Source of the DNA: Acidobacteria bacterium UBA2994
Lineage (GTDB): Bacteria > Acidobacteriota > Vicinamibacteria > Vicinamibacterales > UBA8438
DNA: 48,688 nucleotides
NCBI GenBank assembly: GCA_002346545.1
Contig: DEAA01000011.1
Span: forward strand, 13,112-61,799
Direction: 5' to 3'
Shown: in pieces, positions 9,591 to 17,694 of the stretch
Numbering within the stretch: position 1 is the stretch's first letter
Layout of the letters: each line of letters begins with the position of its first letter
Notes under the pieces: generated by a model
Seen by the model: the letters and a program-made list of their open reading frames with translations, nothing else
What the model was told of the DNA's origin: nothing
Database searches by the model: none
Position numbers and translations under genes: made by a program

Positions 9591-10306
9591 CGCGAGCGGC
9601 GGAGGCCGCGCAAGAGGAACGCGGCGAAGGTGGCTGCAACCTCTTCGTCGGACTGTTTCGTTGGCAACCCGTAGAGCTTGTGCTGCGTGCCGTAGTACAG
9701 CGGCAGCCCGAGAACGGCCGCCGTAAGCAACGGGAGGGCGTCGTCCACGAACTCCCCCTCAGTCTGCCGCGCTAAGATCCACTGCTCAAGGAAAGGAAAG
9801 AGCGGAAACTCTAAGACCCGATCGGACAAGCGGGTGTTCTCCTCAACACTCTGCTCAAGCCAGGCGAACAGCAGCATCCGCTGCATATCTCGGTGAATTT
9901 CGAGCCCCTGAATAATCGCCGACACGACCCTCTTCAGTAGCGCCTCATCCTTTCGCTCGGCGGCCAGTGCCCGAAGCTCGGCGATCAGCTCGTCCTGAGT
10001 ATCGATCACCCGGCTGCTGAAGGCCTCGGAATGGAGCGCGTCCTTGGTTGGGAAATGCTTGAAGACGGTCGCCTCACTAACCCCGGCGGCATCGGCCAGC
10101 GCTCGGGTGGTGGTGCCGTTGTAGCCGCGCGTTCCGAACAGCGCAATGGCGGCGTCGATGATCTGATCGCGGCGCTCGTGGGCGCTCAGCCGCCGTCTGG
10201 GAACAGGATCCATACTGGCAGCGTCCGCACTCGAAGCAACTGGATCTTTAGCCCCGACAAGCTCGTTGATGGTTATGTCGTCGCCGTGGTCAGGCCCCTC
10301 GGTCAT
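9587..10306 (-). CDS. TetR/AcrR-family transcriptional regulator
   Basis: The protein has 239 residues. An acidic, low-complexity N-terminal tail (about residues 1-37) precedes the TetR helix-turn-helix: RRDQIIDAAIALFGTRGY, then TRALADAAGVSEATVFKHF and TKDAL (about residues 45-90). The C-terminal half is the helical ligand and dimer domain. Typical TetR proteins lack so long a tail, so translation could instead start at the internal Met near residue 32; neither site has a good Shine-Dalgarno. It could control the exporter and dehydrogenase genes to its right or the operon at 19-30 kb. Operator candidates are the palindrome at 10429-10445 and the GTGAG-type sites at 17613 and 30063. No link between the regulator and any site is proven here. 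Confidence 0.9.
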   Translation of the reverse strand: MTEGPDHGDDITINELVGAKDPVASSADAASMDPVPRRRLSAHERRDQIIDAAIALFGTRGYNGTTTRALADAAGVSEATVFKHFPTKDALHSEAFSSRVIDTQDELIAELRALAAERKDEALLKRVVSAIIQGLEIHRDMQRMLLFAWLEQSVEENTRLSDRVLEFPLFPFLEQWILARQTEGEFVDDALPLLTAAVLGLPLYYGTQHKLYGLPTKQSDEEVAATFAAFLLRGLRRSR

Positions 10307-10392
10307 TGGCTCGCTTTTGAAAGTGTATCAGCAAGCCGCGCAGGAACCTCCTTGGCTCCGCCGTAATCTGCGTGTCTGGGAGCCGCTAATAG

Positions 10393-10566
10393 AAGGCGGC
10401 GAGGGAAGATCAAAAACCGGCCTTGCATAGACTGTTCAACAGTCTGAACATGCTGGATCGAAACGAGGTCTTCGGCGGCGACACGACCATCAAGGACGAA
10501 TCCGTCCGTCGCATCACGACCAACCCGGCCCAGGTGCTCTCGCTCAGGATCCAGACCTGCTTCTAG
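10393..10566 (+). pseudogene. Possible amidohydrolase C-terminal remnant
   Basis: A frame open from just after the TAG at 10390 reads to a TAG at 10566. It contains VFGGDTTIKDESVRRITTNP followed by AQVLSL. That resembles the segment near the C-terminus of imidazolonepropionase-like amidohydrolases, where the usual pattern is (I/V)xxxTxNPAxxLGL. The downstream part of such a protein is missing, and no metal-binding part is present upstream, so this would be a decayed fragment. The resemblance is short and could be accidental. Confidence 0.3.
10429..10445. promoter_or_regulatory. Perfect 17-base palindrome, candidate TetR operator
   Basis: AGACTGTT-C-AACAGTCT is a perfect 8-1-8 inverted repeat, 123 bases upstream of the TetR start. 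The symmetry and length suit a TetR-family dimer. A second symmetry is nested in it: TGTTC (10433-10437) and GAACA (10446-10450), 8 bases apart. The caveat is that it also lies inside the possible amidohydrolase remnant. Confidence 0.4.
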
Positions 10567-10598
10567 TTCGCTTGAACGGAACTATCAGGTAATATCGG

Positions 10599-10634
10599 CG
10601 ACCGGTGGCCTTCGGGTCTCCGGTCGTTTCCTTT
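10599..10634 (+). terminator. Stem-loop with TTCG tetraloop and T-rich tail
   Basis: CGACCGG (10599-10605) pairs perfectly with CCGGTCG (10620-10626). Past a T-T mismatch the inner GGCC/GGTC stem closes on a TTCG loop, the very stable C(UUCG)G tetraloop in RNA. TTTCCTTT follows. It looks like an intrinsic terminator on the plus strand or a structured leader before the PDLNGVW gene at 10732. Since no intact gene precedes it, it may be the terminator left from the decayed gene upstream. Confidence 0.4.
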
Positions 10635-10731
10635 CGGGATACCTTGGCGGGGCTGCAAGCCGCGCCCCACCAGGGCAGAAGCCTTACGCCGCTCGGCTGG
10701 GCTAGAGCTACTCTACAGAGGCAGAAGAGCC

Positions 10732-11688
10732 ATGCGCACCCATCAGAACACGCTAGTTACGGCGCTCGCCGCCGCGTTGCTAGCGCCGACCGTCGCCATC
10801 GCCCAGTCAAGCGAGATCACCCGAACCGGCTGGGGGAAACCGGACCTCAACGGCGTGTGGGACTTCAGATCGTTGACACCGCTCGAGCGCCCGGAAGAAT
10901 ACGGCGATCGGGAATTTCTGACCGAGGAAGAGGCCCGTTCGATCGAACAAGGCGCGATTGATCAAAATGTGGCGGCCGACACCGCGCCGGCGCAGCGGAC
11001 CGAAGCAGGCGGCTCCATAGGCGCCTACAACCGGTTCTGGATGGACTACGGGACCCAGGTGGTGGAGAACAGGCGCACGTCACTGATCGTCGATCCCCCC
11101 AATGGCCGACGGCCGCCTCGGACCGAACAGGGCATGACCCGCTACGGCGTCGGCGGCTCATTCGGCGCCGCTCCGCTTGAGGGCCCGGAAGACCTGAGTT
11201 ACTTCGACCGGTGCCTCGGCAACGCCGGACTCCCAATCTATCCACTGCCCTACAACAACAACGTGCAGATCTTCCAGACCGAGGACCACGTCGTGATGGT
11301 AGCTGAGATGATCAACGCCACTCGGATCATCCCAATCACCCGCCGTCCGCACGGGACCCTCAAGCAAGCATTCGGGGACTCCCGAGGACACTGGGAAGGT
11401 GACACACTGGTAGTCGAAACGACGAACTTCAGCTGGTGGCTCCAACTCGTGGGCAGCAGCCCAGAGTCGCATCTAGTGGAACGATTCACTCGCGTGGGCA
11501 ACAACATCAAGTATGAGTACACGCTGCGGGACGACACCATCTGGACCGCGCCATGGACCGCGGTGCAGACGCTCCGGCCCAACCCGCTGCCGATCTTCGA
11601 GAACGCGTGCCACGAGGGGAACTACGCCGCAGAGCACATGCTGCACGGAGCCCGCCTCGATGAGATGGAGGCCGCGAAGAAGAAATAG
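10732..11688 (+). CDS. Exported 'PDLNGVW'-family protein, copy 1, function unknown
   Basis: The protein has 318 residues with a signal peptide cut after about residue 24 (AIAQ). The mature N-terminus carries TGWGKPDLNGVWDF, then LERPEEY and EFLTEEEA. Later conserved stretches are SLIVDPPNGR, RCLGNAGLPIYPLPYNNNVQ, EMINATRIIPIT, GHWEGDTLVVETTNF and ACHEGNYA. I recognise these as common in acidobacterial and related genomes, usually annotated only as hypothetical. The gene at 17695 is a clear paralogue with the same landmarks in the same order. The pair brackets the PQQ dehydrogenase and ABC exporter, so a shared pathway is plausible but unproven. Two conserved His/Trp-containing motifs (GHWEGDT and CHEGNY) could form a catalytic or metal site. 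No strong Shine-Dalgarno precedes the ATG. Confidence 0.85.
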   Translation: MRTHQNTLVTALAAALLAPTVAIAQSSEITRTGWGKPDLNGVWDFRSLTPLERPEEYGDREFLTEEEARSIEQGAIDQNVAADTAPAQRTEAGGSIGAYNRFWMDYGTQVVENRRTSLIVDPPNGRRPPRTEQGMTRYGVGGSFGAAPLEGPEDLSYFDRCLGNAGLPIYPLPYNNNVQIFQTEDHVVMVAEMINATRIIPITRRPHGTLKQAFGDSRGHWEGDTLVVETTNFSWWLQLVGSSPESHLVERFTRVGNNIKYEYTLRDDTIWTAPWTAVQTLRPNPLPIFENACHEGNYAAEHMLHGARLDEMEAAKKK

Positions 11689-11717
11689 GTGCGTCGCCGC
11701 CGATCGCACCAGAGGGC

Positions 11718-11897
11718 GTGCGGCTGCTCCGTGATCTGAACGAAGGTACGAGCCAGTGGCCCTTCCTGCTCCAGAAGAGCTGGCCAGTCACGTTCAAAGA
11801 TGAGGAAGTAGCGCTGGACACCCGCGTCGCCAACAACGAAGTAAAGAAGAAGTTCGACCTGGAAGACATGGTCTTCAACGGGCACCTAGAACCGTAG
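11718..11897 (+). CDS. Small hypothetical protein or C-terminal gene remnant
   Basis: A frame of 59 codons from a GTG at 11718 ends at 11897. It encodes a hydrophilic peptide with QWPFLLQKSWPVTF and NEVKKKFDLEDMVFNGHLEP. It has no signal peptide, and the sequence looks like the end of a larger folded protein. The frame is also open upstream into the end of the PDLNGVW gene (different frame from it), so a frameshifted or truncated extension is possible. No clear Shine-Dalgarno is present. It occupies most of the 242-base space before the quinoprotein gene. I do not recognise the family. Confidence 0.3.
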   Translation: MRLLRDLNEGTSQWPFLLQKSWPVTFKDEEVALDTRVANNEVKKKFDLEDMVFNGHLEP

Positions 11898-11930
11898 GCG
11901 AACTGCCCGAAGACCAGAGAGGCAACTCCC

Positions 11931-13694
11931 GTGACACTGACTAGAACCCTGCTCGCCATTCCCTTCGCCGTACTCCTGCTGCTCGCCTCAACAACCGAGG
12001 CGCAGCCGTCGGCCGACTTCATCCCGGTCACCGACGAAATGCTGCAGAATCCGGCGGCGGAGGACTGGCTGATGTGGCGTCGGACCCTCAATGGATGGGG
12101 CTACAGTCCGCTCGACCAGGTCAACCGCGAGTCGGTCAACCAACTTCAGCTCGTCTGGACCCGGACGCTCGCCGGTGGCAGCCAGGAGGGCACGCCTCTG
12201 GTCTACGGCGGCCGGCTCTACTTTCCCAATCCGAACGACCACCTCCAAACCTTTGACGCCGTCACGGGCGATCTGTTGTGGGAATACCGCCGGCCGCTGC
12301 CGGACGATGTCGTGCAGGTGTTGGGCGGTCTCGTCGAAGTGAACCGGAATGTGGCGATCTACGGGAACGTGATCATCGACACCGGTAACGACGACTACAT
12401 CTACGCCCTCGACGCGGTGAGCGGTGAAGTGGTCTGGGAAACGGAGATCCTGGACTACGAGACAACGCCGGCCCGGCATACCTCCGGACCAATCATCGCG
12501 AACGGGAAGGCAGTGTCGGGTCGGAGCTGCCGTCCGAACGGTGGGCCCAACTCGTGCGTGATCGTCGCTCACGATGCAGCGACCGGCGAAGAAGTGTGGC
12601 GCAGGCGACTGGTACCAGCACCGGGAGAACCGGGTGACGAAACGTGGGGCGACGTACCGTTCGAAGAGCGGGTGCACGTCGGCTCGTGGATGGTGCCCAG
12701 CTACGACCCCGAGCTGGATCTGGTCTACATCGGCACCTCGGTCACCTCACCGGCGCCAAAATTTATGCTCGGGGGCACCGAACTAACGCACCTCTACCAC
12801 AACTCCACACTCGCGCTCGACGGTAACACGGGCGAGATCCGGTGGTACTACCAGCACGTCAACGACCACTGGGACATGGACCATCCGTTCGAGCGGCTCC
12901 TGGTCGACACCGCCGTCAGTCCGAATCCGGAGGCCGTCAGCTGGATCAACCCACGCATACAGCCGGGCGAAAAACGGAAGGTGATCACCGGCATTCCGGG
13001 CAAGACCGGGCTCGTCTACACCCTCGACCGGGAAACGGGAGAATTTCTCTGGGCCACGCCGACTGTGGGGCAGAACCTGATCAGTGATATCGATGGCGCA
13101 ACCGGCGCCGTCAGCATCAACCCGGAGGTGGTCTTTAGCGCCCTCGGCCAGGAGATACTCTCTTGCCCCGGATGGCTCGGCGGCAAGGACTGGGAAGCGG
13201 GCGCCTACAGCCCCAGGACCAACACGATGTACTACCCGCTGCGGAACGTCTGCGCCCGAGTACTCTCGACCATGGAGGGCGGTCTCGCCATCTACCGTCT
13301 GGCGGCCCGGTTCCAGCTGGCCCCCGGAACCGACCAGGTGGGCACCGTCCGCGCCATCTCGGCAGAAACTGGCGAAACTGAGTGGCTCTACGAGCAGCGC
13401 GCCGGTACCATGTCGCTGATGGCCACAGGCGGTGGACTGGTCTTTGGTGGGGACGTCAACGGGCGGTTCCGGGCGCTCAGCGACGAAACCGGTGAGGTGC
13501 TCTGGGAGGTCAACCTCGGAGCCCCGGTGACCGGCTATCCAGTAACTTACGCCGTCGACGGCCGCCAGTACGTCGCCGTCAGCACCGGCAGCGCCTCGAG
13601 CTCTTCCGGCTTCCTCCGTTTGACCCCGGAGCTAACCCCAGGCGTCGGCAATAACCTCTTCGTGTTTGCACTCCCGCCGGTCGCCGGTCGCTGA
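11931..13694 (+). CDS. Periplasmic PQQ-type quinoprotein dehydrogenase
   Basis: The protein has 587 residues with a signal peptide (about 1-24). It then has an eight-bladed beta-propeller of PQQ repeats, seen as recurring blocks such as TGDLLWEYRRPL, SGEVVWETEIL, TGEEVWRRRL, TGEIRWYYQH, TGEFLWATP, TGETEWLYEQ and TGEVLWEVNL. HVNDHWDMDHP matches the region carrying the catalytic Asp in quinoprotein alcohol dehydrogenases, and GGKDWEAGAYSP matches the late conserved motif. The vicinal Cys-Cys pair of methanol/ethanol dehydrogenases is not seen, and no cytochrome c domain is fused, so electrons must pass to a separate carrier. It starts at GTG with GAGAGG 8 bases upstream. A perfect 12-base inverted repeat covers its stop codon. 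Confidence 0.88.
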   Translation: MTLTRTLLAIPFAVLLLLASTTEAQPSADFIPVTDEMLQNPAAEDWLMWRRTLNGWGYSPLDQVNRESVNQLQLVWTRTLAGGSQEGTPLVYGGRLYFPNPNDHLQTFDAVTGDLLWEYRRPLPDDVVQVLGGLVEVNRNVAIYGNVIIDTGNDDYIYALDAVSGEVVWETEILDYETTPARHTSGPIIANGKAVSGRSCRPNGGPNSCVIVAHDAATGEEVWRRRLVPAPGEPGDETWGDVPFEERVHVGSWMVPSYDPELDLVYIGTSVTSPAPKFMLGGTELTHLYHNSTLALDGNTGEIRWYYQHVNDHWDMDHPFERLLVDTAVSPNPEAVSWINPRIQPGEKRKVITGIPGKTGLVYTLDRETGEFLWATPTVGQNLISDIDGATGAVSINPEVVFSALGQEILSCPGWLGGKDWEAGAYSPRTNTMYYPLRNVCARVLSTMEGGLAIYRLAARFQLAPGTDQVGTVRAISAETGETEWLYEQRAGTMSLMATGGGLVFGGDVNGRFRALSDETGEVLWEVNLGAPVTGYPVTYAVDGRQYVAVSTGSASSSSGFLRLTPELTPGVGNNLFVFALPPVAGR

Positions 13695-13713
13695 CCTCGT
13701 CCGACCGGCGACC
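13679..13713. terminator. Perfect 12-bp inverted repeat across the quinoprotein stop codon
   Basis: GGTCGCCGGTCG (13679-13690) pairs perfectly with CGACCGGCGACC (13702-13713) around an 11-base loop that contains the TGA. No T-run follows (TTACAGG), so it is not a canonical intrinsic terminator. It may stabilise the 3' end of the message or weaken read-through into the ABC genes 44 bases on. Confidence 0.45.
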
Positions 13714-13757
13714 TTACAGGCATTTGCGCTGGATGCCCGCGCCGCTGCCTTAGCCGC

Positions 13758-15494
13758 ATGGCACTTCTCCGACTGCTTCGGACCTATCTTCGGCCGTACT
13801 ACCCACTCTTGACAGGTGTGGTCATCTTCCAGATCTGGTCGACCGGAGCGGCACTGTTTCTACCAGCGCTCAATGCCGACATCATCGACCAGGGCGTCAC
13901 ACTCGGCGACACTGGCTACATCACGCAGACGGGAATAATGATGTTGGCCGCAGCGCTGGCCCAGATCACGGGCACGGCGGCTGCGGTCTATTTCGGGGCC
14001 CGGACCGCTATGGGCCTTGGGCGCGACCTACGCGCGGCCGTGTTCACCCATGTGGGCACCTTCTCCCGCCGCGAGATGGGTCAGTTCGGTGCGCCCACGC
14101 TGATCACCCGGTGTACGAATGATCTCGGCCAGGTGCAAATGGTCGTGCTCACGGCCTGCACCATGATGGCCAGCGCCCCGATTATGCTGACGGGTGGCGT
14201 CATCATGGCAGTAAGGGAAGACGCGACTCTCTCCTGGCTGCTGCTGGTGACAGTGCCCGCCATGGTGGGCGGGCTCCGATTCATCCTCGTGAAGATGATC
14301 CCCGCGTTCCGCGTGATGCAGCCGCGCATCGACCAGGTCAACAAAACGCTGAGGGAACAGATCACTGGCATCCGGGTGGTGCGCGCCTTCGTACGGGAGG
14401 CACAGGAGTGCGCCCGCTTCGATCAGGCCAATCGTATGCTGACCGAGGTCGCCCTCCAAGTGGGTCGCTGGATGGCGGCCATGTTTCCCGTGATCATCCT
14501 CGTGCTGAACATCTCGGTGGTGGCGGTATTCTGGTTCGGCGCGCTACGGGTCGACGGCGGCCTGATGCAACTGGGCTCACTGACCGCCTTCATGGCCTAC
14601 CTGGTTCAGAGCCTGGTTGCGGTGATGCTGGCGACCTTCATGCTGATGATGGTGCCTCGAGCCTTGGTAGCCGCCGACCGGATCACCGAGGTGCTTGACA
14701 CCCACTCCTCGGTCGCCCCGCCGGCCACACCCGTGACCGACCTGCCACGCCCTGGAACGGTGACGTTGTCACAGGTCGACTTCAGCTATCCGGGCGCCAG
14801 CCGGGCGGTGCTCGACGACATCAACATTGAGGTGGCGTCGGGGCAGACCGTCGCCGTGATCGGGTCGACGGGGGCTGGAAAAACGACGCTGCTTTCTCTG
14901 GTCCCGCGCCTCTTCGATGTGACCGGCGGCCACGTGGAAGTGAGTGGCGTCGACGTACGACAACTCTCTCCAGAAATACTGTGGGAACGGATCGGCCTCG
15001 TACCTCAGCAGAGCTATCTCTTCTCGGGTACCGTGGCCTCGAATCTTCGCCACGGCAAACCTCACGCCACCGACGACGAGCTGTGGGCTGCGCTCGAGAC
15101 CGCGCAGGCCCGGAACTTCGTAGAAGCGATGCCGCAGGGGCTGGACACCCCGATCGCACAGGGCGGCACGACGGTGTCAGGGGGCCAACGACAGCGTCTC
15201 GCGATCGCCAGAGTAGTAGTCCGCCGGCCCGAGATCTATCTGTTCGACGACGCCTTCTCGGCCCTCGACTTAGCCACCGAAGCCCAGCTCCGCCGTGCGC
15301 TCGAACCGCAGATGCACGACGCGGCTGTCCTCGTGGTAGCGCAACGTGTCTCTTCCATCATGGACGCGGACCAGATCGTCGTTCTGGACGACGGTCGCAT
15401 CGTCGGACACGGCACCCACCAGCAATTGCAGACCGGCTGCAGCACCTATCAAGAGATCGTGCGGTCGCAGTTCGCCGAGGGAGGGGTGGCGTGA
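13758..15494 (+). CDS. ABC exporter half-transporter with degenerate ATPase site (type IV)
   Basis: The protein has 578 residues. Six membrane helices (about 1-310, beginning LRTYLRPYYPLLTG) are followed by an ABC ATPase domain. Walker A is GSTGAGKTT (about 371-379), the signature is VSGGQRQRLAIARV (about 473), and the D-loop SALD follows Walker B. Walker B reads YLFDD: the catalytic Glu after the Asp is replaced by Asp. That is the mark of the non-hydrolysing NBD in heterodimeric exporters such as TM287/288, LmrCD or TmrAB. Its stop overlaps the next gene's GTG by 4 bases, so the two halves are translationally coupled. The partner supplies the active site. The exported compound is unknown; drug, lipid or pathway product export are all possible. 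Confidence 0.92.
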   Translation: MALLRLLRTYLRPYYPLLTGVVIFQIWSTGAALFLPALNADIIDQGVTLGDTGYITQTGIMMLAAALAQITGTAAAVYFGARTAMGLGRDLRAAVFTHVGTFSRREMGQFGAPTLITRCTNDLGQVQMVVLTACTMMASAPIMLTGGVIMAVREDATLSWLLLVTVPAMVGGLRFILVKMIPAFRVMQPRIDQVNKTLREQITGIRVVRAFVREAQECARFDQANRMLTEVALQVGRWMAAMFPVIILVLNISVVAVFWFGALRVDGGLMQLGSLTAFMAYLVQSLVAVMLATFMLMMVPRALVAADRITEVLDTHSSVAPPATPVTDLPRPGTVTLSQVDFSYPGASRAVLDDINIEVASGQTVAVIGSTGAGKTTLLSLVPRLFDVTGGHVEVSGVDVRQLSPEILWERIGLVPQQSYLFSGTVASNLRHGKPHATDDELWAALETAQARNFVEAMPQGLDTPIAQGGTTVSGGQRQRLAIARVVVRRPEIYLFDDAFSALDLATEAQLRRALEPQMHDAAVLVVAQRVSSIMDADQIVVLDDGRIVGHGTHQQLQTGCSTYQEIVRSQFAEGGVA

Positions 15495-17446
15495 ACGACT
15501 CCGCGCGATCGTCGGGCCGCCTGAAACAGACCGAGCGGGTAAAGGCCGACAGTCCCGGGCCGTCAGCCATGATCGCGCAGCAGGCGATCCGCTTCGTCCC
15601 GTCGGCTCGGCGGATGCTGCAGCAGTTGGGTCCAGAGCGGCCGAAGCTGGCCGCAGTCGTCGGACTCGCCCTGGCAAGTATGGCGCTGACGGCAGCGGCG
15701 CCCATCATCCTGGCTCGCGCCACGGACCTGGTGTTCGCAGGCGTGTTTGGCCGGCAGTTCCCGACCGGTCTCACTCGTGACGACGCGATCGCGTCACTCC
15801 GGGCCGATGGCAGCGCAACCGCCGACATGGTGGCCGCGATGGAACACCTCGTGCCCGGCCAGGGAATCGACCTCTCCGCGGTCGCCGTAGTTTTACTGCT
15901 GGCGCTCGGCATCTATGTAACGTCCGGTCTCCTCAGCTGGCTGCAGGGCTACCTGCTGAACGAGGTGGTGCAAGCCAGCGTACGCCGGCTCCGCAACGAA
16001 GTTGAAGCCAAGATCCACCGACTCCCCTTGGCCTACTTCGATCGACAGCCACGTGGCGAGCTCCTCAGCCGGGTGACCAACGACATCGACAACGTGGCCC
16101 AGAGTCTGAGCCAGACAATGAGCCAGTCATTAACGTCGCTCCTGACCGTGCTGGGCATCATCGGCATGATGCTGTGGCTGTCGGTTAGCCTGGCCGCCGT
16201 CGCGCTCATCGGTATCCCGATCAGTCTGGCGGTGACGGCGTTCATCATGAGACGCTCGCAGCGCTACTTCGTGGAACAGTGGCGCCGCACCGGGGCGCTC
16301 ACCACCCGCGTCGAAGAGGCCTTCACCGGCCACGACCTGATCACAGTGTTCGGCCGCCGTCAGGAGGTAAACGCCGCCTTCGACCGAGAGAACCAGGACC
16401 TGTTCGCGGCCGGCTTCGGTGCCCAGTTCATCTCCGGGCTAATTATGCCCACGATGTTCTTCATCGGCAGCGTGACGTATCTGGCGCTAGCGGTGGTTGG
16501 AGGCCTCCGTGTGGCGGGCGGCACGATGAGCCTCGGTACGGTGCAGGCACTCATCAGCTACGCCGGTCAGCTGACGCACCCGCTCAGTCAGCTGGCGTCG
16601 ATGATGAACCTGCTGCAGTCCGGGGTAGCCTCGGCCGAACGGGTCTTCGAGCTCCTCGACGCGGAGGAAGAAGCGAGCAATCCTGCACCGCTGGCCGCTA
16701 ACAGCCGACGAGGAAGGGTCGCCTTCGAGGAGGTCACGTTCAGCTATGTGCCGGACCAGCCCCTCATCGAGGACCTGTCGCTCGTCGCCGAACCGGGCCA
16801 AACCGTGGCCATTGTCGGCCCGACCGGCGCGGGTAAGACCACCCTTGTCAACCTGGTCATGCGGTTCTACGAGTTGCAGACGGGCCGGATTACGCTCGAC
16901 GGCGTCGACGTGGCCAGCATGCCACGTGGCCAGCTTCGCGGGCAGGTCGGCATGGTGTTACAAGACACCTGGCTCTTCGAGGGCAGCATCCGGAACAACA
17001 TCGCCTACGGTCGACCCGACGCGACCGACGAGGAAGTCCGACGTGCCTCGGAGGCGGCGTTTGTGGACCGCTTCGTCGGTCGCCTCCCGGAACGCTACGA
17101 CACCGTCGTCACCGAAGACGGAAGTAATCTGAGCGCAGGGGAACGACAGCTGATCACGATTGCCAGGGCCTTCGTAGTAGACCCGACGCTACTTATCTTG
17201 GATGAGGCCACCAGCTCGGTCGACACGCGGACCGAGTTGCTGCTGCAACAGGCGATGGCCGCGCTCCGTTCCGACCGCACGAGCTTCGTGATCGCGCACC
17301 GGTTGTCGACGATCCGGGACGCCGATCTGATCCTGATGATGCAGGAGGGCCAGATCGTCGAACAGGGCACCCACGACGCCTTACTTGCCGCCGGCGGCCC
17401 CTATGCGGAACTCTACGCAACACAGTTCCAGGCCACCGTCGCCTAG
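15491..17446 (+). CDS. ABC exporter half-transporter with canonical ATPase site
   Basis: The protein has 651 residues from a GTG that overlaps the upstream stop by 4 bases (GTGA); an internal ATG at 15569 is an alternative. A long periplasmic loop between the first two membrane helices carries FGRQFPTGLTRDDAIASLRA and LVPGQGIDL, as in TM288/YheH-like subunits. The ATPase domain has GPTGAGKTT (about 444), the signature NLSAGERQLITIARA (about 546) and an intact Walker B LLILDEATSSVD (about 566). It is therefore the hydrolysing half of the heterodimer, with the degenerate partner encoded just upstream. No substrate-specificity determinant can be read. The frame is open well upstream inside the partner gene, but that extension is a shadow. 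Confidence 0.92.
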   Translation: MNDSARSSGRLKQTERVKADSPGPSAMIAQQAIRFVPSARRMLQQLGPERPKLAAVVGLALASMALTAAAPIILARATDLVFAGVFGRQFPTGLTRDDAIASLRADGSATADMVAAMEHLVPGQGIDLSAVAVVLLLALGIYVTSGLLSWLQGYLLNEVVQASVRRLRNEVEAKIHRLPLAYFDRQPRGELLSRVTNDIDNVAQSLSQTMSQSLTSLLTVLGIIGMMLWLSVSLAAVALIGIPISLAVTAFIMRRSQRYFVEQWRRTGALTTRVEEAFTGHDLITVFGRRQEVNAAFDRENQDLFAAGFGAQFISGLIMPTMFFIGSVTYLALAVVGGLRVAGGTMSLGTVQALISYAGQLTHPLSQLASMMNLLQSGVASAERVFELLDAEEEASNPAPLAANSRRGRVAFEEVTFSYVPDQPLIEDLSLVAEPGQTVAIVGPTGAGKTTLVNLVMRFYELQTGRITLDGVDVASMPRGQLRGQVGMVLQDTWLFEGSIRNNIAYGRPDATDEEVRRASEAAFVDRFVGRLPERYDTVVTEDGSNLSAGERQLITIARAFVVDPTLLILDEATSSVDTRTELLLQQAMAALRSDRTSFVIAHRLSTIRDADLILMMQEGQIVEQGTHDALLAAGGPYAELYATQFQATVA

Positions 17447-17612
17447 GTCGTCGTCGGGCGGGGCCGCACACCGACTGTCGTGTCGCTGTCAGGAGCCTTC
17501 CAGACAGCTATCGTTTGGCTCCGTCTTCTTCTTCGTCGACGGCTTCGGCTTGAGCGGGGCGACGTAATCGTCATTCCGGGTGAATAGGGCGGCATTCGAT
17601 GTCGCTCTTTAG

Positions 17613-17628
17613 GTAAGCAAACACTCAC
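17613..17628. promoter_or_regulatory. Operator-like inverted repeat, shared with 30063-30078
   Basis: GTAAG-CAAACA-CTCAC is a 5-6-5 imperfect inverted repeat. Read on the minus strand it is GTGAGTGTTTGCTTAC, which matches the site at 30063-30078 at 12 of 16 positions, and all four differences are transitions. It ends 6 bases before the TATAAT box of the PDLNGVW copy 2 promoter, so a bound repressor would block RNA polymerase. Confidence 0.5.
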
Positions 17629-17634
17629 ATGGAG

Positions 17635-17640
17635 TATAAT
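17635..17640 (+). promoter_or_regulatory. Consensus -10 box TATAAT for PDLNGVW copy 2
   Basis: A perfect TATAAT lies 54 bases before the ATG at 17695. Transcription would start near 17647 and leave a leader of about 48 bases with AGGAG before the start codon. No good -35 box is present at 16-18 bases; the operator-like repeat occupies that place. Confidence 0.45.
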
Positions 17641-17694
17641 GTGGACAGTTCATCCAGCATTCGTCCCTTCCGGGCACGATCTCAGGAGCCACAG

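Larger units (their letters stand above)
10307..10731. other. Long gap between TetR and PDLNGVW genes
   Basis: This 425-base region holds no intact gene. It contains a 17-base palindrome (10429-10445), an open fragment resembling an amidohydrolase C-terminal region (10393-10566) and a stem-loop with a TTCG loop (10599-10634). An AAGGAGG on the minus strand near 10350 is too far from the TetR start to be its Shine-Dalgarno. Confidence 0.6.

Noticed and set aside
10572..10595. TTGAAC and TAATAT as a promoter for PDLNGVW copy 1
   Set aside because: The spacer is only 12 bases, too short for a sigma-70 promoter, and a stem-loop follows at once.
14981..15490. Upstream extension of the second ABC subunit within the first
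   Set aside because: The frame is open but encodes Arg/Ser/Pro-rich sequence unlike an ABC protein. The GTG at 15491, overlapping the stop by 4 bases, is the natural start.
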